DNA from: JAJXWB01 sp965246795
Lineage (GTDB): Bacteria > Pseudomonadota > Alphaproteobacteria > Rhizobiales > Beijerinckiaceae
Assembly: GCA_965246795.1 (NCBI GenBank)
Contig: CBDFFN010000008.1
Location: 496,001-560,000, forward strand
Length of the DNA: 64,000 nucleotides
Reading direction: 5' to 3'
Position numbers and translations under genes: made by a program. Positions 42,925 through 52,415 of the stretch are shown in pieces (within the stretch, counting starts at the first letter, position 1; each line of letters starts with the position of its first letter). The notes below the pieces were generated by a model. It was given only the letters and a program-made list of their open reading frames with translations, had not been told where the DNA came from and made no database searches.

Positions 42925-44100
42925 TCACATGCGCTTTGCCACTTCCTCCAGCATTACCTCCGTCGCACCGCCGCCGATCGTTTGAACGCGCGCGTCGCGC
43001 ACCATGCGCTCGATGGTCGTGCCACGCATGAACCCCGAGCCGCCGTGAAGCTGTAGACACCCGTGGACGACCTCGTGAAGCACTTCCGGCGCGAGCGCCT
43101 TCACCATCGACACTTCGCGCACGCATTCGGCGCCCGTCTCAGCGAGTTGTGCCGCAGCATAGGTGAGCTGTCGCGCTGCAGCCGCCTTGGTCGCGAGCGA
43201 TGCAAGTTTGTGCCGCACGGCTTGCTGGTCCCACAGCGATCCACCGAAAGCGCGCCGCGTTTTAACATAGTCGACGGTGATGTCGAGCGCGCGTGCGCTT
43301 TCGCCGGCGCAGATACCAGCGAGCACGATGCGTTCGTTCTGAAACGTCTCCATGATCGAGTAGAAGCCGCGATTGAGTTCGCCGAGTAACGCATCGGCCG
43401 GAACGCGCACGCTTTCGAACGCGATCGCGCCGGTGTCGGAGCAAAGCCAGCCGTGCTTGTCGAGCTTCGTCACCGACACCCCCGGCGTATGCCGCGGGAC
43501 GAGAAAAAGGGAGATGCCGCGGCTGCCCTTGGCCGCCGAATCGGTGCGCGCTGCGACAATGATAAGGTCGCCGTAGACCGAATTCGTGATGAACATCTTC
43601 GAGCCGTCGATGACCCAGTCGTCGCCGTCGCGGCGCGCACGCGTGCGCATGCCGGCGACGTCCGAGCCCGCGCCCTCTTCTGTGACGGCGATCGAACAGA
43701 TCGTTTCGCCGCGCACGATCCCCGGCATCCAGCGCGCCTTTTGCGCCTGTGTGCCCCGCAGCACGATGTGGCTTGCGGACATGTCGGTGTGGACGAGGAC
43801 CGATGCGCTGAATCCGCCGTAGCCGGAGCGGCCCATCTCTTCGGCAAAGACGAGTGAGGCGAGCGGACCGAGTTCGCTGCCGCCGAATTCCTGCGGATAG
43901 CGAATACCGAGCAGGCCGAGTTCGCCCATCTTGCGAAACGTCTCGCGCGGAATCTTGCCTTCCGTTTCCCATGCATCGGCATGTGGCAGAACATCGATTG
44001 TCACGAAACGACGGACCTGATCGCGCATCTGCACGAGATGTTCGGGCAGCGCGATCATGTCTGCGAAACGGAAATCTACGCCGCGGGCCTGGAAATTCAT
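42925..44100 (-). CDS. Acyl-CoA dehydrogenase
   Basis: The 391-residue protein has the standard three-domain order, with FAD motifs SIAVTEEGAGSDVAGMRTRA and WVIDGSKMFITNS in the middle and the C-terminal CLQLHGGSGFMRGTTIERMV. It oxidises an acyl-CoA to the enoyl-CoA; chain length cannot be told. The start at ATG 44098-44100 begins the conserved N-terminus, though the frame is open to 44139. No beta-oxidation partners are nearby. Confidence 0.92.
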   Translation of the reverse strand: MNFQARGVDFRFADMIALPEHLVQMRDQVRRFVTIDVLPHADAWETEGKIPRETFRKMGELGLLGIRYPQEFGGSELGPLASLVFAEEMGRSGYGGFSASVLVHTDMSASHIVLRGTQAQKARWMPGIVRGETICSIAVTEEGAGSDVAGMRTRARRDGDDWVIDGSKMFITNSVYGDLIIVAARTDSAAKGSRGISLFLVPRHTPGVSVTKLDKHGWLCSDTGAIAFESVRVPADALLGELNRGFYSIMETFQNERIVLAGICAGESARALDITVDYVKTRRAFGGSLWDQQAVRHKLASLATKAAAARQLTYAAAQLAETGAECVREVSMVKALAPEVLHEVVHGCLQLHGGSGFMRGTTIERMVRDARVQTIGGGATEVMLEEVAKRM

Positions 44101-44216
44101 GGTTTGATCCGTACCGTTTGCCCGCACGTCGTCGCGCAAGGATCGTCAATCACGGACGAAACAGCGGGTCCAGCATGGGTCGATTGCATCGCGCATCGTG
44201 CGCCGATACGTCGAAC

Positions 44217-44603
44217 TCAGAACTTGTAGTCGAGCTGCGCGCCGCCGTTCGCGTCCTTGCGCTGCGTTTTCAGATGGAACTTGTGTAACGGCGCATCGCC
44301 GAAACGGTTGTCGTTGAAATTAGTCTTTCCGTCGACGGATACCCGATCGTTATGGAGAAAGCCCGACGAATCCTCGGCTTTGCGAAGCATCCGTGAGGAG
44401 GGCAGTGGAAGGTTTTTACTCTCGCCAGCGCCCAGATCGCAGACCGGATCCCCGACGTACGTGGCGCGTTCGCAGGCGAGCTGCGCCGCAGGCTCGACGC
44501 GCTTATGCTTCTTGCGGGAAGCGGCGGATGCGTCCGAAGAGGCCAGCAGCGCTAGTGCACCGACGGCCGCCAGACCGATCTGCCGCATTGAAACCTGAGA
44601 CAT
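44217..44603 (-). CDS. Secreted protein of unknown function
   Basis: The 128-residue protein has a signal peptide (MSQVSMRQIGLAAVGALALL, cleavage after ASA) and a mature part with two cysteines (ACERAT and PVCDLG) and a basic, Asn/Lys-rich C-terminus. No family is recognised. It lies between the acyl-CoA dehydrogenase and the cytochrome and shares their orientation. It may be an envelope protein. Confidence 0.55.
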   Translation of the reverse strand: MSQVSMRQIGLAAVGALALLASSDASAASRKKHKRVEPAAQLACERATYVGDPVCDLGAGESKNLPLPSSRMLRKAEDSSGFLHNDRVSVDGKTNFNDNRFGDAPLHKFHLKTQRKDANGGAQLDYKF

Positions 44604-44715
44604 CGCGACCAGAAATCCTCCTCGCCGAACCCGCTCCAGCTTTTACCGGAGCGGGGCATGGCGCGCGATGGCAGCGATGTGACAGTCCGCTATTTCTTCC
44701 CAGATTGTCCCGCCG

Positions 44716-45108
44716 CTATTTCTTGGAGCCGTCAGCCTTGAATTGGATCATATAGGCCCAGACGTCGTCGCGTTCTTTCTCGTTCGTAAGGCCGGGAAAG
44801 ACCATCTTTGTACCCGGCACCTTCTTCTTCGGATCGGTGATGTATTCCTTGAACGTCGCCTCATCCCAGGTAATGCCGGAATTCTTGTTGGCGTCCGAAT
44901 AATTGTAGTTCGGCTGCACGCCGGCCTTACGGCCCTCGATGCCGTTCTGCTCCGGGCCGACCCCGTTCCGAGCGTTCGGTCCGATCTGGTGACAGACCTT
45001 GCACTTGTTGAATATTTTCTCGCCGGCGGCCGGATCGCCGGCTGCGGCCCACGCTGCGGACGAGGCGGTAATAAAGGCGAGGGCGACGGCAATTTTCTTC
45101 GCTGTCAT
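44716..45108 (-). CDS. Soluble class-I cytochrome c (c2-like)
   Basis: The 130-residue protein has a signal peptide (MTAKKIAVALAFITASSAAW) and the haem motif CKVCH at 36-40. The Met axial ligand is probably Met102 in GTKMVFPGL. The fold matches short cytochromes c550/c2 that carry electrons in the periplasm. It is divergent from bchI and the only electron carrier near the cluster. The puf operon has no pufC, so this protein is a plausible donor to the reaction centre; that is inference. Confidence 0.9.
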   Translation of the reverse strand: MTAKKIAVALAFITASSAAWAAAGDPAAGEKIFNKCKVCHQIGPNARNGVGPEQNGIEGRKAGVQPNYNYSDANKNSGITWDEATFKEYITDPKKKVPGTKMVFPGLTNEKERDDVWAYMIQFKADGSKK

Positions 45109-45154
45109 TGAGTTCCACCCGGGGGTTGATCGCCGTTCTTTCGACGTGTTCCAG

Positions 45155-45182
45155 AAAATATCGCTTGGGCGCGGTTTGACAA
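45155..45182 (-). promoter_or_regulatory. Candidate sigma-70 promoter of the cytochrome c gene
   Basis: On the minus strand TTGTCA and TATTTT are separated by 16 bases and lie about 50 bases before the cytochrome start. Inferred from match to consensus only. Confidence 0.4.
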
Positions 45183-45275
45183 GGCGTGCGGGCACCGTCA
45201 GCGACAAGCGGACGTGACGGCGCTTCGGTCCCTCTGCTACGGTCTCGCCCCCGCAAGTCACCGGCTTCCACACAC

Positions 45276-46301
45276 GTGCGAGACTCCTTTCCGTTTTCCG
45301 CCATCGTCGGCCAAGACGAGATGAAGCGGGCGCTGCTGCTCGCCGCGATCGACCCGCTGATTGGTGGCGTGCTGATTTTTGGCGACCGCGGCACAGGCAA
45401 ATCCACCGCGGTCCGCGGCCTGGCGGCGCTGCTGCCGCCGGTCCGCGCCACCGTTGGTTGCCCCTATCGATGCGACCCCGATCAGCCGGTCGAACTCTGC
45501 CCGCATTGCAGTGCGCCAGGCGCGCCGAAGCGCAAGGCTGGCATGACACCGCCGCCGGTCGTCGATCTGCCGCTCGGCGCGACGGAAGACCGGGTCGTCG
45601 GTGCGCTTGATCTCGAGCGTGCTCTGACGCGGGGCGAAAAGGCGTTCTCGCCGGGCCTGCTGGCGCGGGCGAATCGCGGCTTCCTCTACATCGACGAAGC
45701 GAACCTGCTCGAGGATCATCTCGTCGATGTGCTGCTCGATGTCGCGGCTTCGGGAGAGAATGTCGTCGAGCGCGAGGGGCTGAGCATCCGCCATCCCGCG
45801 CGTTTCGTGCTCGTCGGCAGCGGCAATCCGGAGGAGGGCGAACTGCGGCCGCAATTGCTCGATCGTTTCGGGCTGTCCGTCGATGTCGAGACACCACGCG
45901 ACATCGCGCAGCGCATCGAGGTCGTGCGCCGCCGTGACGCGTTCGAACGCGACCCTCAAAGTTTCGTTGCCAAATGGGCGCCGGAGGACGCAGCGCTGCG
46001 AAAGACGCTCATCGCGGCACGGAAGCGGCTGAACGATGTCGACGTCGACGATGCGGCGCTCGGGCGTGCGGCGCAGCTGTGTCTCGCGCTCGGCTCCGAT
46101 GGATTGCGTGGCGAACTCACATTGACACGCGCCGCGCGGGCGCTCGCGGCTTTCGATGGCAAAAAACGCGTCGACGACGATCAATTACGCGCCGTCGCCG
46201 CGATGGCGCTGCGTCATCGCCTGCGCCGCAATGTGCTCGACGAAACGCGCTCCACTGCACGGGTCGAGCGCGCGATGGCTGAGATTTTCGCCGCGTCATG
46301 A
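45276..46301 (+). CDS. bchI: Magnesium chelatase ATPase subunit I
   Basis: The 341-residue AAA+ protein has Walker A GDRGTGKST at about 36-44, the sensor and arm sequences GFLYIDEANLLEDHLVDVLL (Walker B near 120) and GNPEEGELRPQLLDRFG. With BchD and BchH it inserts Mg into protoporphyrin IX. I prefer GTG 45276 since it starts the conserved FPFSAIVGQ; the frame opens further upstream (45186). Its stop overlaps the bchD start (ATGA). Confidence 0.95.
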   Translation: MRDSFPFSAIVGQDEMKRALLLAAIDPLIGGVLIFGDRGTGKSTAVRGLAALLPPVRATVGCPYRCDPDQPVELCPHCSAPGAPKRKAGMTPPPVVDLPLGATEDRVVGALDLERALTRGEKAFSPGLLARANRGFLYIDEANLLEDHLVDVLLDVAASGENVVEREGLSIRHPARFVLVGSGNPEEGELRPQLLDRFGLSVDVETPRDIAQRIEVVRRRDAFERDPQSFVAKWAPEDAALRKTLIAARKRLNDVDVDDAALGRAAQLCLALGSDGLRGELTLTRAARALAAFDGKKRVDDDQLRAVAAMALRHRLRRNVLDETRSTARVERAMAEIFAAS

Positions 46302-48025
46302 ATGCGCCTGATCCTGCGTTGCTGTGGTCGCGCGCGTTGGCTGCGGCGGCAATCGTCTCGATCGATCCCGCGAGCATCGGTGGCGTGCATCTGAGGGCGC
46401 AAGCGGGTCCGGTGCGCGACGCCTGGCTCGTCGCTTTGAAGCGCTTCGCCGGCGAAATGCCGATCGCAAAAATGCCGGCGTCGATCGACGAGAGCCGGCT
46501 GCTCGGCGGGCTCGATCTTGTCGCCACGCTGTCGGCCGGCCGCCCTGTCGCATCGGAAGGTCTGCTCGCTGGCGTGCATAACGGGATCGTCGTCGCGGCG
46601 ATGGCGGAGCGGCTCCCGACGCTGACGTCGGCGCACCTCGCGTCCGTCCTCGATCGCAGCGCTGTCGTCGTGGAGCGCGACGGTTTGGCAATGGTCACGC
46701 CGGCACGAATCGGCGTCGTTGCGCTCGACGAGGGGATCGAGGACGAACGGCTCGCGGCTTCGCTTGTTGACCGGCTCGCTATCGTGCTCGATCTCGATGG
46801 TCTGTCGCCGCGCGATGTGACAGTGCCCGACGACGCGACGGCGCGCGCCGTCGCCGATGCGCGAGGACGCATCGCCTGCGTAAGATGCAGCGACGAAGTG
46901 CTGTCGGCCTTCTGCCGCGCGGCCCTCGCGCTTGGGATCGAATCTCTGCGTGCGCCACTGCAAGCCGTAGCGGTCGCGCGCGCGCTGGCAGCCTTCGACG
47001 GCCGCACCGCGGTCGATGACGACGATGCGCGCATGGCGGCGGCTTTGGTGCTTTCGCCTCGCGCCGTGCAGATGCCGGCGGAAGCGGAAGAAGAAACAGC
47101 GGACGATCCGCCGCCCGACGATCCCTCGCAACAGCAATCCGAAAGCGCGCCGCTCGACGATGTCGTGATGGAGGCCGCGCAGGCCGCGCTGCCGCTGGGC
47201 CTGTTGGCGAAACTTGCGGCTGGCGACACGGCCTCGCGCGCTGCGCGTCAACGTGGCAAGGCCGGCGCACGCAACGCCGGCATGCATGGTCGCAAGCTCG
47301 GCGCGCGTGCGGGCACTTTACGCGGGGGTGTCCGACTTGATCTCGTGGCAACATTGCGCGCGGCCGCACCGTGGCAGGCCTTACGTCGGCGCGAAGGTGC
47401 TTCGCGCGATGCGATTGCGATCCGGCCCGACGACATCCGCATTGCGCGCTTCGAGGAGCGCACGCGCACGGTGACGATCTTCCTTGTCGATGCCTCCGGG
47501 TCCGCAGCACGCGAACGCCTCGCGGAGGCGAAGGGCGCCGTGCGGCTGATGCTTGCCGATTGCTACATAAGGCGCGACGAGGTCGCGTTGATGGCATTCC
47601 GGCGCAATGGCGCGGAACTGCTGCTGCCGCCGACGCGCTCGCTCGTGCGCGCCGAACGTGCGCTTGCCGCGCTGCCGGGCGGCGGCGGCACGCCGGTCGC
47701 CGCAGGCCTCGACGCCGCTACGCAACTTGCACGCACGGAGGCCGTGCGCGGCCGTACGCCGACGCTGATCGTGATGTCGGACGGCCGCGCCAACGTTTCT
47801 CGCGACGGGGCAGGTGGTCGACCCCGCGCACACGAAGAAGCGCTTGCCGCCGCAAGGTTTTGGCGCGCGAACGACTTTGCGTCCGCATTCATCGACACGT
47901 CGGTGACGCCGGGCGGTCAGGCCGCCATGATCGCGGCGGCGATGGGTGCGCGCTACGTCCCGCTGCCACATGCCGATGCACGCGGCGTCGATGCCGCTGT
48001 GCGCGCGCTCGGTCGCGTGTCGTGA
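46298..48025 (+). CDS. bchD: Magnesium chelatase subunit D
   Basis: The 575-residue protein has a degenerate AAA+ domain (about 1-255) lacking a working Walker A, an acidic proline-rich linker (about 260-290; EEETADDPPPDDPSQ), and a C-terminal von Willebrand A domain with the MIDAS motif DASGSAA at about 398-404. The D subunit forms a two-ring complex with BchI that drives Mg insertion by BchH, encoded elsewhere. It overlaps bchO by four bases (GTGA). Confidence 0.95.
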   Translation: MNAPDPALLWSRALAAAAIVSIDPASIGGVHLRAQAGPVRDAWLVALKRFAGEMPIAKMPASIDESRLLGGLDLVATLSAGRPVASEGLLAGVHNGIVVAAMAERLPTLTSAHLASVLDRSAVVVERDGLAMVTPARIGVVALDEGIEDERLAASLVDRLAIVLDLDGLSPRDVTVPDDATARAVADARGRIACVRCSDEVLSAFCRAALALGIESLRAPLQAVAVARALAAFDGRTAVDDDDARMAAALVLSPRAVQMPAEAEEETADDPPPDDPSQQQSESAPLDDVVMEAAQAALPLGLLAKLAAGDTASRAARQRGKAGARNAGMHGRKLGARAGTLRGGVRLDLVATLRAAAPWQALRRREGASRDAIAIRPDDIRIARFEERTRTVTIFLVDASGSAARERLAEAKGAVRLMLADCYIRRDEVALMAFRRNGAELLLPPTRSLVRAERALAALPGGGGTPVAAGLDAATQLARTEAVRGRTPTLIVMSDGRANVSRDGAGGRPRAHEEALAAARFWRANDFASAFIDTSVTPGGQAAMIAAAMGARYVPLPHADARGVDAAVRALGRVS

Positions 48026-48912
48026 GCGGCAAGCCGGACTGGATTACGACCGGACGCGACTGGCCGAACCGCGAGGCCAGCCGTTTCGTCGAAGCCGCGG
48101 ACCTCAGCTGGCATGTGCAGGTCGCAGGCGCGGGGCCGGTGCTGTTGCTGCTGCATGGCACCGGCGCGGCGACGCATTCGTGGCGCGATATGCTCTGGCC
48201 GCTGACCGACCATTTCACCGTTGTTGCACCCGATCTGCCGGGACATGGCTTCACCGATCTGCCGCCCTCGCGCCGCATGTCGCTGCCCGGGATGGCGGCC
48301 GCGACCCGAGATTTGCTCGACACCCTTGATCTCGCACCGGCCTTCTGTGTCGGGCATTCGGCCGGCGCGGCGATTGGCATCCGCATGGCGCTCGATGGCA
48401 TGATGAAGCCGGCGGCGATCGTCGGCATCAACGCAGCGCTCGTGCCTTTCGCCGGCGCAGCGGGTCAGATCTTTCCGTCGATGGCTCGGATGCTCGTCGC
48501 AAATCCCTTTGTGCCGGCGCTGGCGGCTTGGGCGGCCAGCGACAGAAAGCGTGTGAAGCGGCTGATCGAGGGCACCGGTTCGCGCATCGACGCGCAGGGG
48601 TTGGACAATTACGCGGCACTCTTCGCAACGCGGCGCCATGCCGATGCGGCGCTGCGTATGATGGCAAACTGGGACCTCGCGACGCTATTCCGCGATCTGC
48701 CGAAACTGTCCGTGCCGCTGCACCTCATAATCGGATCGCACGACCGCGCCGTGCCACCGTCCGATGCGGCGAAGATCGCGGGCGTCCTGCCTGCGGTGCG
48801 CGTCGAGACATTCACAGGTGGGCATCTCGTCCATGAGGAGACGCCGCAGCCGGTTGTCGAAGCGCTCGTCTCGATAGCGCGAAACGCAGGCGTATTGCGA
48901 AACACGGATTGA
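48022..48912 (+). CDS. bchO: BchO-type alpha/beta hydrolase of the Mg-chelatase operon
   Basis: The 296-residue protein has the alpha/beta-hydrolase fold: LLLLHGTGAATHSWRDML (about 37-54), nucleophile elbow GHSAGAAIG (about 111-119), Asp in GSHDRAVPPSDA and His in GGHLVHEE near the end. BchO always follows bchID in purple bacteria; its reaction is not settled. GTG is the start, coupled to bchD. Confidence 0.92.
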   Translation: MSGKPDWITTGRDWPNREASRFVEAADLSWHVQVAGAGPVLLLLHGTGAATHSWRDMLWPLTDHFTVVAPDLPGHGFTDLPPSRRMSLPGMAAATRDLLDTLDLAPAFCVGHSAGAAIGIRMALDGMMKPAAIVGINAALVPFAGAAGQIFPSMARMLVANPFVPALAAWAASDRKRVKRLIEGTGSRIDAQGLDNYAALFATRRHADAALRMMANWDLATLFRDLPKLSVPLHLIIGSHDRAVPPSDAAKIAGVLPAVRVETFTGGHLVHEETPQPVVEALVSIARNAGVLRNTD

Positions 48913-48921
48913 CGGCTATTG

Positions 48922-48939
48922 TGTCAGCGAATGTTGACA
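48922..48939. promoter_or_regulatory. PpsR/CrtJ box overlapping the crtI start
   Basis: TGT-N12-ACA, reading TGTCAGCGAATGTTGACA, an 18-base near-palindrome. It overlaps the ATG of crtI (48931). PpsR/CrtJ represses photosynthesis genes in air; the site would block crtIB. Confidence 0.7.
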
Positions 48940-50469
48940 CATGGTCCTTTGCCTAGTGATGCGGCCGGCGAAGGCCGGCCGGATGGGCGACCGCATGCGG
49001 TCGTCATCGGAAGCGGGTTCGGCGGTCTCGCCGCAGCAGTACGGCTGGCGGCGAAGGGCTGGCGCGTCACAGTGCTGGAGCGCCTCGGGCAGCCGGGCGG
49101 CCGCGCGCGCGTGCATGTACAGGACGGCTTCACCTTCGACGCCGGCCCGACAATCGTCACTGCGCCGTTCCTTCTCGATGAGCTTTGGGCGCTGTGCGGA
49201 CGAACGCTGTCCGACGATGTCGAAATGCGCGCGCTTGATCCCTTCTATCGGCTCGTGTTCGACGACGGCACGGTGCTCGACCGGGCGGCTGACGAGTCCT
49301 CGTTTCGGCAAGCGATCGAGAAAATGTCGCCGAACGATCTCGCCGGCTACGACCGTTTCATGCGTGATGCCGAAGCGATCTATCGCGTCGGTTTCGAACA
49401 GCTCGGCAGCGTCGGCTTTGATTCCGCGATGACCATGCTGCGGGCGGTGCCGCAGATGGCAGCGCTACAAGCGCATCGCAGCGTGCATGGTCTGGTGGCC
49501 AGCCGTGTTCGCGATCCCAGACTGCGAATGGCTCTGAGCTTTCATCCGCTTTTCATCGGCGGCAATCCGTTCTCGGTGACGGCGATCTATGCGCTGGTAG
49601 CACACCTCGAGAAGAAATTCGGCGTGCATTTCGCGATGGGAGGCACCGGCGCCCTCGTCGAAGGCCTCGTGAAGCTTTTGCGCGGGCAGGGCGGTCGCGT
49701 TCTCTACCACGCCGACGTAAAGCGCATCGAAACGCGCGATGGTCGCGCATGCGGCGTCACGCTCGCCTCGGGCGAGAAGATGAATGCCGATATCGTCATC
49801 TCCAATGCCGACGCAAGCTTCACCTATTCGACCTTGCTCGGCCATACGTCGCGACGGCGCTGGAGCGACAAGAAGCTCGCGCGCGCACATCATTCCATGG
49901 GCGTGTTTGTCTGGTATTTCGGCACGCGAAAACGCTACGAGGACGTCGCGCATCACACGATCCTGTTCGGGCCGCGCTATCGCGGCCTGATCGACGACAT
50001 TTTTACGCACCGCGTTCTGGCCGACGACTTCAGTCTCTATCTGCATCGCCCGACCGCCACCGATCCGTCGCTTGCACCGGATGGTTGCGACGGCTTTTAC
50101 GCACTCGTGCCCGTGCCGCATCTGCAAGGCGACACTGACTGGATCACGCAGGCCGAACCGTTCCGCCGAAAGGTCGAGGCGCTGCTTGCGGCGACGCTGC
50201 TGCCGGGCTTGGCGGACAACATCGTCACGTCGCGCGTGACGACGCCGCGCGAGTTCGAGAGCGATTTTCTGTCGCTGCATGGCGCGGCTTTCGGGCTCGA
50301 GCCGCGCTTCACGCAGAGCGCCTGGTTCCGTCCCCACAACCGCAGCGAGGAGGTCAAGAACCTCTACCTTGTCGGGGCCGGGACGCATCCGGGTGCTGGC
50401 CTACCGGGCGTGCTCTGTTCCGCAAAAATCGTCGACGACATGGTGCCGCATGCCCACGCCTTTGCCTAA
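48931..50469 (+). CDS. crtI: Phytoene desaturase
   Basis: The 512-residue protein has the N-terminal FAD motif VVIGSGFGGLAAAVRLA (GSGFGG at 27-32), then PGGRARVHVQDGFTFDAGPT, and the C-terminal LYLVGAGTHPGAGLPGVL. CrtI desaturates phytoene to lycopene or neurosporene. The TTG at 48919 is also in frame, but the ATG at 48931 is preferred. The end overlaps crtB by 20 bases. Confidence 0.96.
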   Translation: MLTHGPLPSDAAGEGRPDGRPHAVVIGSGFGGLAAAVRLAAKGWRVTVLERLGQPGGRARVHVQDGFTFDAGPTIVTAPFLLDELWALCGRTLSDDVEMRALDPFYRLVFDDGTVLDRAADESSFRQAIEKMSPNDLAGYDRFMRDAEAIYRVGFEQLGSVGFDSAMTMLRAVPQMAALQAHRSVHGLVASRVRDPRLRMALSFHPLFIGGNPFSVTAIYALVAHLEKKFGVHFAMGGTGALVEGLVKLLRGQGGRVLYHADVKRIETRDGRACGVTLASGEKMNADIVISNADASFTYSTLLGHTSRRRWSDKKLARAHHSMGVFVWYFGTRKRYEDVAHHTILFGPRYRGLIDDIFTHRVLADDFSLYLHRPTATDPSLAPDGCDGFYALVPVPHLQGDTDWITQAEPFRRKVEALLAATLLPGLADNIVTSRVTTPREFESDFLSLHGAAFGLEPRFTQSAWFRPHNRSEEVKNLYLVGAGTHPGAGLPGVLCSAKIVDDMVPHAHAFA

Positions 50470-51475
50470 CGCCGCAGCCGATCTTGCGGCCTGCCGTGCG
50501 ACGCTGCGCGGCGGTTCGAAATCCTTTTTCGCGGCGTCGTTGCTGCTGCCGGAAAAGATTGTGCGGCGTGCCAGCGCCATATACGCGTTTTGTCGCGAAG
50601 CCGACGATCTCATCGACAATGGCGGCGGACAGGTCGCGGTCGATGCGCTCGCTGATCGGCTCGACGCAATCTACGCCGGCCGTCCACAGGCGATTGCCGC
50701 CGATCGGGCGCTTGCCGCCGTTGTTGCCGAGACGCATATGCCGCGTGAACCGTTCGATGCACTGCTCGAAGGCTTTGCCTGGGATGCAGCGGGACGACGC
50801 TACGAGACGATTGCCGATCTGCACGATTACGCCGCGCGTGTCGCCGGCAGTGTCGGCGTGTTGATGAGTGTCGCGATGGAGCGCACGTCCGCGCCGGTGC
50901 TGGCCCGCGCGGCCGATCTCGGCGTCGCCATGCAGCTTACGAACATCGCGCGCGATGTCGGCGAGGATGCGCGGTTGGGTCGACTTTATCTGCCGCAGAA
51001 ATGGCTATGCGAGGCGAGGATCGACGCGGATGCTTTCTTGCGTGAGCCGAGATTTTCGCCGCAACTTGGTTCGGTCGTGACGCGATTGCTCGACGAGGCG
51101 GGACGACTCTACCGGCGGGCCGATGCAGGGCTTGTGCGACTGCCGGGCGCCTGTCGCTTCGGCATTCGTGCAGCAAGCCGGCTCTATGAAAGCATTGGCA
51201 CGGAAGTGCTTCGTAATGGCTGTGACAGTGTCGCGCGGCGGGCCGTCGTGCCGCCAGCGCGGAAGATCGCGGCGATCTCGATGGCACGCGCCGTCGCGCA
51301 TGACAAACTAACCCTCCCGCCGCTCGCCGCAACGCGGTTTCTTGTGGATGCCGCTGCACGACCTGTCATCGCGTCGTTGCCGGCCTGGTGGGATCTACGC
51401 GGCCGGACACTGCAGGCGCTTGCCATCTTCGAGCGGCTGGAGCGCGCCGATCGCGGGATGCGCCTCCGCGCCTGA
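50450..51475 (+). CDS. crtB: Phytoene synthase
   Basis: The 341-residue protein has the first Asp-rich motif READDLID (about 49-56) and the second NIARDVGED (about 165-173), the two prenyl-diphosphate binding sites of squalene/phytoene synthases. It joins two geranylgeranyl diphosphates to phytoene. The start lies inside crtI, giving tight coupling. Confidence 0.95.
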   Translation: MPTPLPNAAADLAACRATLRGGSKSFFAASLLLPEKIVRRASAIYAFCREADDLIDNGGGQVAVDALADRLDAIYAGRPQAIAADRALAAVVAETHMPREPFDALLEGFAWDAAGRRYETIADLHDYAARVAGSVGVLMSVAMERTSAPVLARAADLGVAMQLTNIARDVGEDARLGRLYLPQKWLCEARIDADAFLREPRFSPQLGSVVTRLLDEAGRLYRRADAGLVRLPGACRFGIRAASRLYESIGTEVLRNGCDSVARRAVVPPARKIAAISMARAVAHDKLTLPPLAATRFLVDAAARPVIASLPAWWDLRGRTLQALAIFERLERADRGMRLRA

Positions 51476-51476
51476 G

Positions 51477-52415
51477 CTAACGCCGGCGCGGCACGCGGAA
51501 CGGCAGCATCGCCTGCACGACCGGCGTGCGAAAACGGTCGAGCGACAAGGCTTCATGCACGCCGACAGCATCCTCGCCATCGATCCGCGTCGCGAAAGCG
51601 GAGCGCGCGTAAAAAGGCGCATCGGCCATCGTACGGATGAGCCGCACAGGCGCATCGCTGCGCACGTTTCGTTGCATGCGCCAGAGCGTCGGCCGCAAAG
51701 CATGTGACACCGGCATTGTGACCGGATGCGCGTTGCCATTCGCATCGAACCGCAATCCGAGTTCGAAGCGGGAGCCATCGCGGCGGATGCCTTCGTAGAA
51801 AACAACGGCACCGTCGCGCGTTGCGGCGCGTGACCACGTCCAGTCGCAAAAGCCGGACTCGAGCGGCGCGGCGCCAGCATTGTGGTCGAAGTAGCCATCG
51901 CCGGACCATTTTACCGCCGGTTTGCTGCATTCGACTTCGACGCGCGCACGCGGCGCGATCGGCTGCCAGATATGCGCGCCTTCCTCGGCGAGCACGAAAT
52001 GCGCGTCTGCTAGAGCCTGAGGCCAGATGCGAACCGTACCGCGGACACGTCGAGGCACTGGCGCGGTGATCTCGTCAAAGGAGATGCGCAGCGTCTCGCC
52101 GTCCCAATGCAGTGCACCCGGCCCGATCGTCAGCGTGTCGCTCGTCGTCGTGAGGCTTCGCGCCGAGCGCTCGGTCATGGCCCAGCGGTCGGCTCGCGGC
52201 CCGTGCAACACGATATGCAGGCAGCAATGATTGCGCGGATCGGCAATGTCGTCTCCACCACGCTTTCGCGCACGAAAATACCAGGGCGAGAAGACGCTGC
52301 CGATGAACGCGATGATCGTCAGGCCGTAGCGCCCATCGTCGCTCAGCGCGTCGACATACCACCAGGCATAGCCACCGGGCGGGACCGGCGCATCGAAGCG
52401 AGGTCCGCGAGAATG
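51477..52415 (-). CDS. crtC: Hydroxyneurosporene (carotenoid 1,2-) hydratase; start not resolved
   Basis: The frame carries the conserved CrtC sequence PRFDAPVPPGGYAWWYVDAL (about 52340-52400) followed by SDDGRYGLTIIAFIGSVFSP, then DHNAGAAPLESGFCDWTWSR. CrtC adds water to the end of the carotenoid in the spirilloxanthin pathway. The conserved N-terminus lies within the last 75 bases of crtD, and no in-frame ATG, GTG or TTG is found between it and the far upstream part of the frame, so the 5' end given here is only an estimate. A rare start codon or a frameshift is possible. The stop is at 51477-51479, two bases past the convergent crtB stop. Confidence 0.8.
   Translation of the reverse strand, partial: HSRGPRFDAPVPPGGYAWWYVDALSDDGRYGLTIIAFIGSVFSPWYFRARKRGGDDIADPRNHCCLHIVLHGPRADRWAMTERSARSLTTTSDTLTIGPGALHWDGETLRISFDEITAPVPRRVRGTVRIWPQALADAHFVLAEEGAHIWQPIAPRARVEVECSKPAVKWSGDGYFDHNAGAAPLESGFCDWTWSRAATRDGAVVFYEGIRRDGSRFELGLRFDANGNAHPVTMPVSHALRPTLWRMQRNVRSDAPVRLIRTMADAPFYARSAFATRIDGEDAVGVHEALSLDRFRTPVVQAMLPFRVPRRR

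Noticed and set aside
46117..47229. Two long minus-strand frames over bchD
   Set aside because: Antisense artefacts of GC-rich third positions; bchD on the plus strand is certain.
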